From Parapedobacter flavus (GTDB lineage Bacteria > Bacteroidota > Bacteroidia > Sphingobacteriales > Sphingobacteriaceae): a stretch of 64,000 nt of DNA. This document shows, piece by piece, positions 45,501 to 55,364 of the stretch. Location: positions 1-64,000 of the forward strand of contig NZ_JAYKZZ010000030.1 in NCBI RefSeq assembly GCF_035818675.1, written 5' to 3'. Each line of letters opens with the position of its first letter. Position 1 is the stretch's first letter. The position numbers and the translations under genes were made by a program. Under the pieces are notes generated by a model. That model saw only the letters and a program-made list of their open reading frames with translations. It ran no database searches and had not been told where the DNA came from.

Positions 45501-46022
45501 TTAGTGAATATTGAATAAAAGTGAGATTCCGTAATCGTATCGTTTCTTCCCGAGATATCCTTTAAATAGGTAAGACTGGTTCCCGAACACACCGAAGGCT
45601 ACATCACGGGTAATGTAGTATTGCGCCTCTGCGCCTCCTCTTAGTCCATAACCGAAACCGCGGTGTGATTCTGGTAAACCATTGAGTATATCATACACAC
45701 CGGTCAGGCCGGCCTTTATAAGGAAATTAAAACTATAGCCCAAGAAGAATGGTGCTACGGCCACATTGAATGTTCCCCCATAGGCGCTAGAAGACACCTG
45801 GAAAGGTCTGCCCCATTCACCGTATAGCTCACCACCCACAACAAAGGGGCTATTTCTTATGGGAGAGTTCATTCCTATTTTTGTACCCCAACCAAGATCC
45901 GTTAGGAAAATGGAGCTGTAAACACTACGGTCTGATTCTAGTCTGGCATATTGGGCGTTAAGAATCTCCGGAGCAATTAAAAACCCCGAAAGCACAAGAA
46001 ACATATAAAACCGTTTGAGCAT
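45501..46022 (-). CDS. Small outer-membrane beta-barrel protein
   Basis: 173 residues. Signal peptide (MFLVLSGFLIAPEILNAQ). The rest reads as amphipathic beta strands rich in Tyr/Phe/Gly ending in YDYGISLLFNIH, a barrel-like C-terminus. It resembles conjugation-linked barrel proteins such as TraO in size and pattern, but I cannot assign it to that family. First gene of the cargo operon. Confidence 0.6.
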   Translation of the reverse strand: MLKRFYMFLVLSGFLIAPEILNAQYARLESDRSVYSSIFLTDLGWGTKIGMNSPIRNSPFVVGGELYGEWGRPFQVSSSAYGGTFNVAVAPFFLGYSFNFLIKAGLTGVYDILNGLPESHRGFGYGLRGGAEAQYYITRDVAFGVFGNQSYLFKGYLGKKRYDYGISLLFNIH

Positions 46023-46069
46023 AATTGAGAATATTTAACAACAAATAAAAACAATAAATCTAATAATAT

Positions 46070-46077
46070 CAAATATA
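46070..46077 (-). promoter_or_regulatory. Candidate promoter of the cargo operon
   Basis: TATATTTG on the minus strand fits the Bacteroidota -7 box TAnnTTTG. It lies 48 bases upstream of the ATG at 46022 in an AT-rich gap. No clear TTG is found at the -33 position, so the call is tentative. Confidence 0.35.
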
Positions 46078-46129
46078 CTGTTATTAAATATTTTAATATT
46101 AAAGAAGATGTGATGCCTTATTTTATATG

Positions 46130-47425
46130 TCAATAGGCTTGTGTCGCCGCGTTCTTGGGGTTCTGCGGCTTATTTGCTAAAACCTTCCCTTTGTTCAGGA
46201 AGTGCTTTAAATCATCATTAAAGTCCTTTGAAACGGGTATATGCATTATAACATCGGATATCCCGTAAGCGGACACGATGGATTCCACAAGAAAATGGAG
46301 TTGCTGTTTCCTTTTCGGAACCTGGATGATGAAACTAGTGTCGGACACCTCGCTGAAAAAGCGGGTATCTTGATAATCTGAATTTTTCCTTATGGACTTG
46401 TTGAAGTTGTTCAACAGTTGTGACAGCCGCTTGTTTGGTGATGGCAGTATGAGTGACATCAGGGCCTTGTCATCCCCGTGGGGCATGATGGAGCCGATAT
46501 CCTGTGCCAGACCGCAAAGCAACTGTAAGGTGAACACCGCCCCCATTACATCATTATCGAACCCGACAATGATGGAGGGATTTGAGGCTGTTTTCAGTTC
46601 CGTGAAGACACTTTTGAGGGTTTCAACCTGGTTGGATGTCAGGTGGCCGCCCAACGACACGTAAAGCGGATTATTCGGCTTATGAAGCTGGTGGTATGAG
46701 AGGCAGTCCTTGGCGCTTTCGGTTACAACAATAGCATCCACTTTCCCGTTGTCGGGCAGGTTGGATAACCATAGTCCGGAATCCTTGTTGGAATCAAGAG
46801 CATGGCCTTTATAAGATACATTGCGCTGCTCAAAGCCAACTGTAGGCCCTCCCGCCCGAAGAACATAAGGGAAAGAAACATTGTAATACCGATAATGCTT
46901 TCCAGAGAAAACACCGTCCTTATCAACGATGGGGTTTTTAACCGAAATGATCTTGCCGGCGAAACAAGTATCGTTGATCGTAGAAAGGGCGATGCCCTCC
47001 CTTTGGAGGTAGCTGATATTTTCTTTCCTGAGCGTTGCTGATTTCAGGAACAGCGTAGGGTCAAAACCCCGCTTTGCAGTTAATGCTGGTTCCTGCTTTT
47101 GTGGAGTGAGTTCGTGCGCGATATTAAGGTACTCATGCAGGACTTCGTTTACGGCTGCATAGTCGACCATTGCGGCTTTGTGCGGGGCTATTATTGCAAT
47201 CCGTTTCTTGACGAAGTCTATAAGGTCTCCAGACCTCGTAGCCCCTGCTTCTGTATACCGATTTTTAATCCGGTTGATGATAACCCGGTCGTTGTGGTCG
47301 GTGTTTTCCAATGCTGGATAATTCCGGCTGCGTTTAGATTTGGCCCAGGGCGTTAGGCTTGAATAGCCGTAACGCTGGGCGAAGTCAACAATTTGTATAT
47401 GCTCCCGAAGCTCACTGAATGTCAT
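46130..47425 (-). CDS. Toprim-domain primase-like ICE protein
   Basis: 431 residues. N-terminal helices (TFSELREHIQIVDFAQRYG) with a basic linker; the Toprim metal site is seen as VVTESAKDCLSYH (near 232) and VGFDND (near 285), in line with DUF3991/Toprim proteins of conjugative elements. No N-terminal zinc finger with the usual CxxC pattern is seen. Possibly a primase for strand synthesis after transfer. Its start overlaps the small membrane-protein stop by ATGA. Confidence 0.8.
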   Translation of the reverse strand: MTFSELREHIQIVDFAQRYGYSSLTPWAKSKRSRNYPALENTDHNDRVIINRIKNRYTEAGATRSGDLIDFVKKRIAIIAPHKAAMVDYAAVNEVLHEYLNIAHELTPQKQEPALTAKRGFDPTLFLKSATLRKENISYLQREGIALSTINDTCFAGKIISVKNPIVDKDGVFSGKHYRYYNVSFPYVLRAGGPTVGFEQRNVSYKGHALDSNKDSGLWLSNLPDNGKVDAIVVTESAKDCLSYHQLHKPNNPLYVSLGGHLTSNQVETLKSVFTELKTASNPSIIVGFDNDVMGAVFTLQLLCGLAQDIGSIMPHGDDKALMSLILPSPNKRLSQLLNNFNKSIRKNSDYQDTRFFSEVSDTSFIIQVPKRKQQLHFLVESIVSAYGISDVIMHIPVSKDFNDDLKHFLNKGKVLANKPQNPKNAATQAY

Positions 47426-47535
47426 CTGTCATCTTGATTGGCCCTGCTCTTTTTCCTTATTACCCATATCGTCACGACGAAAAGGAGGAAAAAGGCAGGC
47501 AGGGCTATGTAATTAATGATATCGGCGATGGACAT
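47422..47535 (-). CDS. 37-residue single-pass membrane peptide
   Basis: MSIADIINYIALPAFFLLFV, then a basic tail (VTIWVIRKKSRANQDDR). A single TM segment between the SSB and the primase genes; it starts a base or two after the ssb stop (47537) and overlaps the primase start (ATGA). The tight fit in the operon supports a real gene despite its small size. Confidence 0.6.
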   Translation of the reverse strand: MSIADIINYIALPAFFLLFVVTIWVIRKKSRANQDDR

Positions 47536-47536
47536 A

Positions 47537-47971
47537 TTACAATATTTCGTTTTCGTCCAGCTCGGCTTCGTCGGGTTCGACGAACTCAACCTCATTCTCG
47601 TCCTTGGCATCCACAATACCAGCGACAGTTTTTTCGCTGGGGCCTTTCATTCTTTTGAACGTCTTGGCGACAACGGAATAGCTGGTGTTTTTATTGCCTG
47701 CGCCATCTTCCCATTCATTCTTTTCGATTGGTCCTTTGACAAGGACAAGCGCGCCTTTTTTCGCAAAATCTGCAGCAAATTCAGCCATTCGGCCAAAACA
47801 GACGATATCGTGCCAGGTTGTGGTTTTTAGTGTTTTGTTGTCGTTTTTGCTTTTGCGGAAATTGGATGTGGCAACGGAGAAACGGCAATACTTGTCACCG
47901 GCAGCGGATTGCGAAAGTGTTGCATCAGAGCCAACGAAACCGATCAGTAGGGACTCATTGTGGGTGTTCAT
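47537..47971 (-). CDS. Single-stranded DNA-binding protein
   Basis: 144 residues. OB-fold SSB pattern: IGFVGSDATLSQSAAGDKYC, FSVATSNF, KTTTWHDIVCFG, ALVLVKGPIEKNEW. Acidic C-terminal tail EDENEVEFVEPDEAELDENEIL, typical of SSB tails although without the canonical DDDIPF end. Protects single-stranded transfer DNA. In the ICE replication/processing operon. Confidence 0.92.
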   Translation of the reverse strand: MNTHNESLLIGFVGSDATLSQSAAGDKYCRFSVATSNFRKSKNDNKTLKTTTWHDIVCFGRMAEFAADFAKKGALVLVKGPIEKNEWEDGAGNKNTSYSVVAKTFKRMKGPSEKTVAGIVDAKDENEVEFVEPDEAELDENEIL

Positions 47972-48010
47972 ATTTCAAAGGATTTGACTAGATAAAAAAA
48001 ATTGGGTTAC

Positions 48011-48907
48011 TTACATGGATAGTTTGGGCTTGCTAGCATTTGTCTTTTTGGATTTTTCCGCTTTTTGGGTTGTTGCTTTGGTGGCGGCGGAAACCTTGGT
48101 TTTCCCCGTTGTTTTTGTTGTTGTGTTAGCTTTTGCTTTCGCTGCTGAATTTGTCTTATCCGTCGGGGTTTGAGAGACGGTGGCAGCTTCATTTTTGGCT
48201 TGCTCTTTCTTGGCCAGCGAGAAAGATTCTTTGAGGACCGCGTCACCGGTGACGACGATATTATTTCTTATGGGGTCGTATTTGATGGAGGCCACCCCTT
48301 TGTATTCGTTATTCCTAATAACGGGATCTTTGATTAATATTTCTCTGCCTTTTTTCAGGAGGCTTTTTTCGGAATCCGACAATTCCGCGCCGTAGAGTTT
48401 ATTTGGCACTTTGAATGTCAGTGGGTGGTTAAGATTCCGAGTAACCACCTGGTTGGTTTCGGGATCCACTTTGGAAATGTATTCGCCCGGCTTTTCTGCC
48501 CGGATGACTTCATCCCCGCGTTTTGAAATAATAGGCTTGTTATGGTATACGATGGCCTCTCCCCTTTCGTAAAGCGCCGACTTTTCATCATCGCTGAGTT
48601 TGTAGCCCCCGGATAACCAGTCTCGCTTTTGCAGTTCATTGACTTTCATGAGGAATTCCGCTTTTACCTGTCCGGTTTTGCGGTCAGCGACAAGCTTCAA
48701 GCGTCCTTCTGCTTTTTTGTTTTCACTGTAGGTGAGTTCGTAGATATTATCGGTGAAGTTACCCCTTTCGAGGTTATAGATATCCTTTTTGGGTATATCC
48801 GAAATCTTTACGCCAAACAATTCGCCTTTCTTTTGGCCGATGACATTGTCCAGCGAGGCGAAATGTTTTTCATCTTTTTCAGCGGTGCTGATGGTATGGG
48901 CAGCCAT
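48011..48907 (-). CDS. DUF3945/DUF4099-like ICE protein with basic histone-like tail
   Basis: About 298 residues from the ATG at 48907. Residues 1-220 show two similar units: YKLSDDEKSALYERGEAIVY and YGAELSDSEKSLLKKGREIL. This is the DUF3945-type pattern (Leu-Ser-x-x-Glu-Lys-x-x-Leu-x-x-Gly) found in ICE proteins. The C-terminal 60 residues are low-complexity Ala/Lys/Thr (such as KANTTTKTTGKTKVSAATK), like a histone H1 tail, so DNA or RNA binding is likely. Divergent from the M23 peptidase gene. Confidence 0.75.
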   Translation of the reverse strand: MAAHTISTAEKDEKHFASLDNVIGQKKGELFGVKISDIPKKDIYNLERGNFTDNIYELTYSENKKAEGRLKLVADRKTGQVKAEFLMKVNELQKRDWLSGGYKLSDDEKSALYERGEAIVYHNKPIISKRGDEVIRAEKPGEYISKVDPETNQVVTRNLNHPLTFKVPNKLYGAELSDSEKSLLKKGREILIKDPVIRNNEYKGVASIKYDPIRNNIVVTGDAVLKESFSLAKKEQAKNEAATVSQTPTDKTNSAAKAKANTTTKTTGKTKVSAATKATTQKAEKSKKTNASKPKLSM

Positions 48908-49030
48908 AATCAATTATTTTTTAGTGAATTAATATGATGAATAATCACTAAGGTAGTTTATTATTGAGGTATAAAACAAATAAAAATATAAAAATTATTG
49001 TTTTATTTGTAATTCGTATAATTTGAAAAG

Positions 49031-49801
49031 ATGAAACGTCCGGCAATATTTATCGTTTGTTTTGCTGCAGCAATTGTTTTTTCGGTAGCCTATTTGGGCT
49101 TATACACTAATCGAGACCCGTTTACAAGGAAAGAAACCCATTTGACCAAGTTACTGGACAGTGTAAGGCTATCCAACCTTTACTTGCAACAGGAGTTGCA
49201 ATATTACCAAAATATCATCAAAAATAAGGACGCCGGACTTTCGGTCAGAGAAAAAAGTAGTCTTGCACTTAAAATAGAGGGAATGGAAAGGGAAATACTG
49301 ATCAGGGCGCACGATTTCGAATCGCTTCGAATCGTCGTTGACAATATCTCCACTTCATCGGTCAATCTTCGGAAGTTCCCTGCCATCATGCCGCTTAAAC
49401 CGGGCAGCTATACAAGGATAAGTTCGGGATTTGGGAGAAGGGCCAGTCCTACGGCCCGAGCATCCTCCAACCACATGGGGATTGATATACCGGCCAGCCG
49501 AGGCACCCCGGTTTATGCACCTGCAGACGGTGTTGTGGCGAAAACGAGGGGTTCGGCTGGAGGTTACGGCAAAATGATTGAGATGGAACATTCTTTCGGG
49601 TTCAGCACGGTATTTGGACACCTTCATGAAATCATGGTGGAACCCGGACAGAAGATTGGCCGGGGCAAGGTTATCGGCTTGGTGGGGAGTACCGGCATCT
49701 CGACGGGGCCGCACCTGCACTATGAGATTTTGAAAAATGGCAATAAGATCGACCCGATTTCTTTTACCGATATTGTATTGAGAAAATTGGAGGCGGAATA
49801 G
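49031..49801 (+). CDS. M23 family metallopeptidase (peptidoglycan hydrolase)
   Basis: 256 residues. N-terminal TM segment (IFIVCFAAAIVFSVAYLGLY), a coiled coil (residues 35-85), and a LytM/M23 domain: the Zn ligands are His near 148 and Asp (NHMGID), and HLH near 228-230 (GPHLHYEI); the FGHLHE segment precedes it. The wall-local hydrolase probably opens peptidoglycan for the conjugation apparatus. Faces away from the leftward operon. Confidence 0.9.
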   Translation: MKRPAIFIVCFAAAIVFSVAYLGLYTNRDPFTRKETHLTKLLDSVRLSNLYLQQELQYYQNIIKNKDAGLSVREKSSLALKIEGMEREILIRAHDFESLRIVVDNISTSSVNLRKFPAIMPLKPGSYTRISSGFGRRASPTARASSNHMGIDIPASRGTPVYAPADGVVAKTRGSAGGYGKMIEMEHSFGFSTVFGHLHEIMVEPGQKIGRGKVIGLVGSTGISTGPHLHYEILKNGNKIDPISFTDIVLRKLEAE

Positions 49802-49815
49802 GCGGGTTGGGCAGG

Positions 49816-50274
49816 TTAATTCAACTCGTCGTAGTAATTTCGTTCTTCTTCCTCAATCTTTGAATTCACCTTATTGGTGAAATCCTGCACCAGTTGGGCA
49901 ATAGCCTCTTTGATACGTTTTGAGAAATGATGGTTGTTAACCAGTATTTCGTCGATGTCAATATCTTCGAATACGGTGTCGTATTCCATCTTCGGGTTCA
50001 TCATGGATATGCCGGAATTATCCGGCTGCAACATCCAGTTGATGTTATAGCCCAAATGGTTGAAAAGGAGTATAAGTGATATGAAGTTTTTGGCGCTGCC
50101 TTTCCCCTTTTCGAGCATGGACACATAGGATTGGCTTGGGAGGTTGACCATCTCGGCCACTTGTCCCTGTGTGAACGCTTTCAGGTTTGTCCGCTTCTTA
50201 TAATCTTCCCGCAATATCCTTAATCTGGAGCCAAGTTCTATCTGCTCTATTTCAAAGGGATTTATATCTGTCAT
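49816..50274 (-). CDS. XRE-family transcriptional regulator
   Basis: 152 residues. HTH: LRILREDYKKRTNLKAFTQG and QVAEMVNLPSQSYVSMLEKG, the second helix pair of an XRE domain. C-terminal 70 residues are acidic, helical. Convergent with the M23 gene, 15 bases apart, and ahead of the coupling-protein gene. It may regulate mobilization genes. Confidence 0.85.
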   Translation of the reverse strand: MTDINPFEIEQIELGSRLRILREDYKKRTNLKAFTQGQVAEMVNLPSQSYVSMLEKGKGSAKNFISLILLFNHLGYNINWMLQPDNSGISMMNPKMEYDTVFEDIDIDEILVNNHHFSKRIKEAIAQLVQDFTNKVNSKIEEEERNYYDELN

Positions 50275-50416
50275 TTATTTTTCAGCATCGTTTATTACAA
50301 AAATACTATAGTTATTTGAATTAGCACACAAGGTTTTAACTTATGTGCAGCTTGTAGATTTATAGCCACAAAAATAGAACCGGGAATTTAAGACGTCGAA
50401 GCGATTAAAGGTCAGG

Positions 50417-52489
50417 TCACCCTAATTGCAGACGCTTGTGTTCCTGCAGCAAGAGTTCCTCTGTTTCCGCTAGGATACGGTCGTAGTTTTCCTGTAGTTT
50501 TCGGTCAATCGACTGTTGCGAGACCTCGCCGCCGGTATCCGCGAATACCTTGGTTTTTATGACCGGCCGTTCCAACTCACGGTATTTCCTATTGGCGGGA
50601 TGTTCAATGCGTTTCTCCCCCAGCGAATCGATATCGGCGAATCCCTTGGCGAATTTAATCGGCAGCGGGTGCTGAACGGTATCGGACAGCTTCAGCACGA
50701 ATTGTCCCTGTGACATCGTTGCGACCTTGGCTTCGGGTATCACGTGGTCCAGCTGGATAGACGTGTTCAGCGAGGTTCCACCCTGCGACGAGTAATTTTT
50801 GGACACCCTTCTCTGTTTGATCTTTCCGAACATATCCTGCATGGCCTTGGCGCTTTCGCGCACGACACGCCCAGCCATGATGTTCCCTACGGTGTTAATG
50901 ACTACGTCGGCTATTTTTTTGTCATAGTGTTGTATGAGTTGGGAAAAATCCTGAAACCCTAGCATAACCGCGACCTTGTTGCTCCGTGCTGTCGCTATCA
51001 GTAATTCAACGTCCTTGATGTAGACCGTGGCCAGCTCGTCGACGGACAGTAAGCTTGGGAGATTGCCGGGTGAGTTAATCTTTTTGACGACCTGGCTAAG
51101 GATAAGGGATATTGCCGGGCCGTAGACCTCTTTGCGAAGTTCGTTGTTTATCAGGCATAGGTAAGCCGGGTTATCGGGGTCCGACACGAAGACGTTGGCT
51201 TCGTCTGCGGACATTGCCCAAAAGAGTTTAGGCGTTGCGAATGAAGCTAGCCCGATTTTCACCGTAGCGGTCTGGCCGGAGAGCTGCTCCATGGCACCGT
51301 CCTGCATAGCATCGGCGAATGCACCGAATGCAAGTTTGGTTTTAGGGTGACTTTTCAGTACGTTGAAAAGCAATTCTCGTTCTGAGTTAATAAGGGCAAT
51401 CACATGGGGAAAGGTGGAACAGTTGCCTTCTTCGGCTACGCCTGTCTTGCGGTTGATTTTGCTTTTGAGTGTGGTGAACCGTGCCAGCTGCACGCAGCAA
51501 TTGAAAAACTGGATAGCGGATTCCGGGAAAAACTCCCCTTTCTTGCCGATCCATACCTTGTTCAGATTCTGCATGAATACGGTGGCCACATCTTTGCAGT
51601 CTTCCGGCCCATCTAGGTACCTGGGGTGGAATGGGTTAAAACGGACCGACCTGCGCGGGTCGTCAAAATCCAGTGCTGCAAATTTAGGGATTGTATTCCC
51701 CTTGAAATTAGGGTGCTGTAGGATCCTGTCCTTGTTAAGGTAAAGGTACCTGTAAAGCATGTCTGACAGTTCTCCGCGCTTGTAGTCGTAGACACACATG
51801 GTAAATCCGTTGAGTAGGCTTTGCCTAATGAATTCATTAATGAATACATATGATTTACCGGTACCTGGATTGCCGATGACCATGTTTCCTGCAAATGGGT
51901 TTACTACGTTCCAAAAGGTACGTTCACCCTTGTATTTAGCGGGTATGTGTATGGAATAAGTGCCATCACCGATGATTTCCCGTACCTGCTCGAAGTCTTC
52001 CCCGTCCTCGTTGAACGGGTCGTCCATCAGTGGTTTTTCCTTCAAGGCTATGGAATAGTAGGTAAAGTAACGGATTAGACCTACGAAGGACAGCATTGTT
52101 AGGGCAATGAATAGTGTCGAGCCGAGCACGCCGGCACCTACCGCGTCGGCGATGTCTGCACTGAAAAGGAACACGGCTGCGGCAACGATGAATAGGGCAA
52201 GGTAGTGGTATTTACTTCTCTTGGTTTCCAATATTTTCCGCTTTGATAATAATGGAAATATGGCTGCGAAGAAAATAGCCAGAGCCCGGATACCGAAATA
52301 AAAAGCCACCGGCGAATTGAAAGCGAGCTTTTCTACGCACCGCTGAACAAAACCATTGACCAGGCTGTGTGATAAACCAAGGTATTCCATTAGCGGATAT
52401 GCGAATGTGTAACATGATATCACCGTTAGGATTACCGCCATTATCAGCGATAGCGTCGAGAATTGTTCGTATTCCTGTTCTGTTGACAT
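50417..52489 (-). CDS. Type IV coupling protein (VirD4/TraG-type ATPase)
   Basis: 690 residues from ATG 52489; the frame open further upstream overlaps the relaxase. Four TM segments (about 12-34, 66-82, 97-117, 122-144), Walker A GNPGTGKS (206-213) and a Walker B SLLSVDEL (near 485). NPFHPRYLDGPEDCKDVA and AVMLGFQDFSQLIQHYDKK are typical of the family. It couples the relaxase-DNA complex to the transfer channel. It follows the relaxase gene in a mobilization operon. Confidence 0.93.
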   Translation of the reverse strand: MSTEQEYEQFSTLSLIMAVILTVISCYTFAYPLMEYLGLSHSLVNGFVQRCVEKLAFNSPVAFYFGIRALAIFFAAIFPLLSKRKILETKRSKYHYLALFIVAAAVFLFSADIADAVGAGVLGSTLFIALTMLSFVGLIRYFTYYSIALKEKPLMDDPFNEDGEDFEQVREIIGDGTYSIHIPAKYKGERTFWNVVNPFAGNMVIGNPGTGKSYVFINEFIRQSLLNGFTMCVYDYKRGELSDMLYRYLYLNKDRILQHPNFKGNTIPKFAALDFDDPRRSVRFNPFHPRYLDGPEDCKDVATVFMQNLNKVWIGKKGEFFPESAIQFFNCCVQLARFTTLKSKINRKTGVAEEGNCSTFPHVIALINSERELLFNVLKSHPKTKLAFGAFADAMQDGAMEQLSGQTATVKIGLASFATPKLFWAMSADEANVFVSDPDNPAYLCLINNELRKEVYGPAISLILSQVVKKINSPGNLPSLLSVDELATVYIKDVELLIATARSNKVAVMLGFQDFSQLIQHYDKKIADVVINTVGNIMAGRVVRESAKAMQDMFGKIKQRRVSKNYSSQGGTSLNTSIQLDHVIPEAKVATMSQGQFVLKLSDTVQHPLPIKFAKGFADIDSLGEKRIEHPANRKYRELERPVIKTKVFADTGGEVSQQSIDRKLQENYDRILAETEELLLQEHKRLQLG

Positions 52490-52505
52490 GATGGATGAGA
52501 TTAAA

Positions 52506-54959
52506 TTATATCCTTGGTGTTCTTCTCCTGTCGTTGCGGGCTGTATTCTTGCCCACGCCACTGCCCTTGCTCTGGCCTAGTCCTGCAAGGAACTGGCCGA
52601 TTAATCCGTCGAATGGGTTGTATTTGTATTCCGTTGCGACGTAAGGCACGTAATTTTCGTACCATCCGGCGATTTGCTGTATGTTCCTGGAAAGGAAAGT
52701 CCTTAGTGACCGGTCCACGCTTTCCTCTCCTAAGTTGCGTACTGCATTGGCGTACTCGTCATGTTTGCGCACGCGGTCGAGCATCGATTGGGAAAGCGCG
52801 TCCACATAGATATCGTCAGAGAAAACTTCTGAAATCTTTGCTTTTTCAGCGCTGCTTAGTTCTTTGGCTTCCTTTCGTAGAGCCTGGTCGAGATCTTCCT
52901 GTATCCTTATCAACGGCACGACCTTGGCTTTAGCGCGAATGGTCGTTTCAATGGTTTTGTCGAGGCTCTGTTTCAGGTGTTCTTCTAAACCGAGTTCCTT
53001 AACCTCCTGCTTGGCCGCTATTTCCATGGTGATTGCGCCGGGACTTGCAGCAATGGATCCAAGGTATGAGCTGTATCTTGGCTTGGAATCAGGTGTTTCT
53101 TTTTCATGGTTCTGGCGGTAGGATGAATAACCATCCTTAATGACTTTAGCGATTTCGTCTTTGAGGGCTGCATTGGCATATCGCTTGACAATCATGTCGG
53201 ACACGAACGAGGCCTGCTTTTCCGTAATGGCATCGGTTTCGGCCTGTATGAGGCTGCTGCTAGCTGCTTCTTCACGGCTGTATTCTTTGATGGCCATCAA
53301 GGCCGAGTCCCTCAAAAGCTCACGGGATCCAGTGTTTCCGGAATCCGTTAAGGCAAGGAAAATTTCGCGGTTGCTTTCTCCTTTGGACGGCAGACAGATT
53401 TGGTTGACAACGTCCTTGGTATGTGCGTTCAACGTATCCTGGAAGTCGATGCGGAACCTGTCTTTATGCTTTCTCTCCTTAAATAGCTGGAATTGTTTGT
53501 CTATGGTTTTGGCATCGATGGAGGACAAAACAGCCTTTACGGAATCGTCCGCCATCACTTGGCCACGAATTGTTTGGAACCGGTCATTGAATACAGTTTC
53601 GATGTACTCGAATTTGTTTGCGGTTTGTCCCTTCTGTTTTGTTTTTGTGTAATCCTCTTTGAAATATTTTTCCAGTGCAACATTAAGCGATTTGAGTTTT
53701 TGCAGTTTCTCCATGTTCTTCCGGACCGCCACTTTACGATCTGCAAGGAAACTACCGACAACTCTTGGGGTTGCCTCCTCCCCTCTCCCAGGGAATTGTT
53801 CGCGCAAAAAGGCGCATATATCTTCAGCTGGTTTACCGCAATCGATGTACTTCAGCTGATCAGCATTAAAGTTCGACTTCCGGTATTCAGAGTATCCTGT
53901 ATAATATGCATCATAGAGTAGTGAAGTGAGCTTCTTCCTGGTTGGGCCATCGTTGACCGTTTCTTTGAGCTTTCCTACGGTATAATTGCGGTGGACTTCC
54001 GAACCTTTGAGTATAACTCCCGAATTATGGTCGACGAAAGATATCCCGTAAATGTTGCCGTTTTTGTACCGGTCGTATACGACGTCTATGCCCTGCTCTT
54101 TCAGCGTCGAGGCAAAATCGCTATAGTTTATCTGGTCATAGTTGCGAAGTGCATTGTATACGGTACTGGACAGCTCGCGTACATTATATTTGGATTTGGC
54201 CACAGCACCCTTTGCAAAATTGCGCTCTAGCACTGATTCGTTGAAACGGTAGTATAGCTCGCTACCTTTTATTTTCACTGTATGCGGCTGGTCGTTTACC
54301 TGGAGCATGTAGCCTGTGGCATCGTCCTCCGGATTTGTGACCTTTTCGACAGTCACGTTATGCAATGCTAGTAGTTTTTTGTATTCAACGAATGAAGCTG
54401 GATTATAGTTCTGAAGCACATCGCGGTTTGTCCTGGCAATAAAGGATTTTATACCACTGCGGGTAGTTAAATCGGCGGTGTCCATCCTTTCCCTTTCAGT
54501 GGGTTTCCTGTTTGGAACAACGGTAAGGTTATATTTCTTTTCCAGTTCGCGTGTCAGCTCCTGCGATTTATTATGTTGGTAATAGGTTTCGATGCGCTTG
54601 CCGTTTTCCTGTACATTTACTGAAATGATATGGATGTGGTCGTGTGGCCGGTCGTGATGGTGGTAGATGACATAGGGCTGATGGCCATAACCAAGGCCAT
54701 CCATATAATCTTTAGCTACAGAAAGGAACGTTTCGCGGTTTATATGTTCGCCGGGTGGTAAATTGATAGATGCATGGAAAGTAGGGTTTTCCATCCGTGA
54801 ATGGGATATATATTCATCAAAGACAGCTTTATATATTTGTTTGTTGGGTCGTAGGAACTGCTGTGCATGAAGTAGCGTTGCGGTGCCCTTGTTTACCTTT
54901 TGCTCATGATATTCGATCAATGAGACAACATTACAGCCATGTGAGATTTTAGCGATCAT
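52506..54959 (-). CDS. Relaxase (mobilization nuclease, MobB-type)
   Basis: 817 residues. Opens with the relaxase/mobilization nuclease pattern MIAKISHGCNVVSLIEYHEQ. The metal-binding motif III is HHHDRPHDHIH (100-110). The C-terminal 600 residues are long helices with repeated basic segments. The enzyme nicks oriT and leads the strand into the recipient. ATGA overlap with the accessory protein gene. Confidence 0.92.
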   Translation of the reverse strand: MIAKISHGCNVVSLIEYHEQKVNKGTATLLHAQQFLRPNKQIYKAVFDEYISHSRMENPTFHASINLPPGEHINRETFLSVAKDYMDGLGYGHQPYVIYHHHDRPHDHIHIISVNVQENGKRIETYYQHNKSQELTRELEKKYNLTVVPNRKPTERERMDTADLTTRSGIKSFIARTNRDVLQNYNPASFVEYKKLLALHNVTVEKVTNPEDDATGYMLQVNDQPHTVKIKGSELYYRFNESVLERNFAKGAVAKSKYNVRELSSTVYNALRNYDQINYSDFASTLKEQGIDVVYDRYKNGNIYGISFVDHNSGVILKGSEVHRNYTVGKLKETVNDGPTRKKLTSLLYDAYYTGYSEYRKSNFNADQLKYIDCGKPAEDICAFLREQFPGRGEEATPRVVGSFLADRKVAVRKNMEKLQKLKSLNVALEKYFKEDYTKTKQKGQTANKFEYIETVFNDRFQTIRGQVMADDSVKAVLSSIDAKTIDKQFQLFKERKHKDRFRIDFQDTLNAHTKDVVNQICLPSKGESNREIFLALTDSGNTGSRELLRDSALMAIKEYSREEAASSSLIQAETDAITEKQASFVSDMIVKRYANAALKDEIAKVIKDGYSSYRQNHEKETPDSKPRYSSYLGSIAASPGAITMEIAAKQEVKELGLEEHLKQSLDKTIETTIRAKAKVVPLIRIQEDLDQALRKEAKELSSAEKAKISEVFSDDIYVDALSQSMLDRVRKHDEYANAVRNLGEESVDRSLRTFLSRNIQQIAGWYENYVPYVATEYKYNPFDGLIGQFLAGLGQSKGSGVGKNTARNDRRRTPRI

Positions 54960-55336
54960 GATTGTAAAATGATATCGAGCCTTTCTAGCAAAGAATCTAG
55001 TTGCCCTTCGAGCACGCGAACATTTCTATCACCGGCGTATCCCCTATTTTGGTTAATAACCTTTGTAACCTGGTTAACGTTCACACCGATTTTATTGATT
55101 TCAAAGATAAGTTTTTCATAAAATTCCTGTTTAGTTTTTGTTGTTGAAAATTGTCCTCCAATAAGCAATTTATATCGAATGTAGTCACTAATTCGATTAA
55201 ATTTTTCTTGTTTGAATGTGCGTTCAATTTCAGAGTATTCAGCTTTCGTCAAACGTATGGTAACACGAATATCACGATTTTGAATATTCGATGATTTCTG
55301 ATATTTTTTCGCTTTTCCTTTATTTTCCTTTGCCAT
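54956..55336 (-). CDS. Relaxosome accessory protein (MobA/MobC-like, RHH)
   Basis: 126 residues. Basic N-terminus; RVTIRLTKAEYSEIERTFKQ is a ribbon-helix-helix pattern, and the second half (FEINKIGVNVNQVTKVINQN) is the MobC/BfmA pattern. It binds DNA at oriT and recruits the relaxase. The gene starts next to the candidate oriT region. Confidence 0.88.
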   Translation of the reverse strand: MAKENKGKAKKYQKSSNIQNRDIRVTIRLTKAEYSEIERTFKQEKFNRISDYIRYKLLIGGQFSTTKTKQEFYEKLIFEINKIGVNVNQVTKVINQNRGYAGDRNVRVLEGQLDSLLERLDIILQS

Positions 55337-55364
55337 TATTGCAGATAATGGTATACAATCTTAT

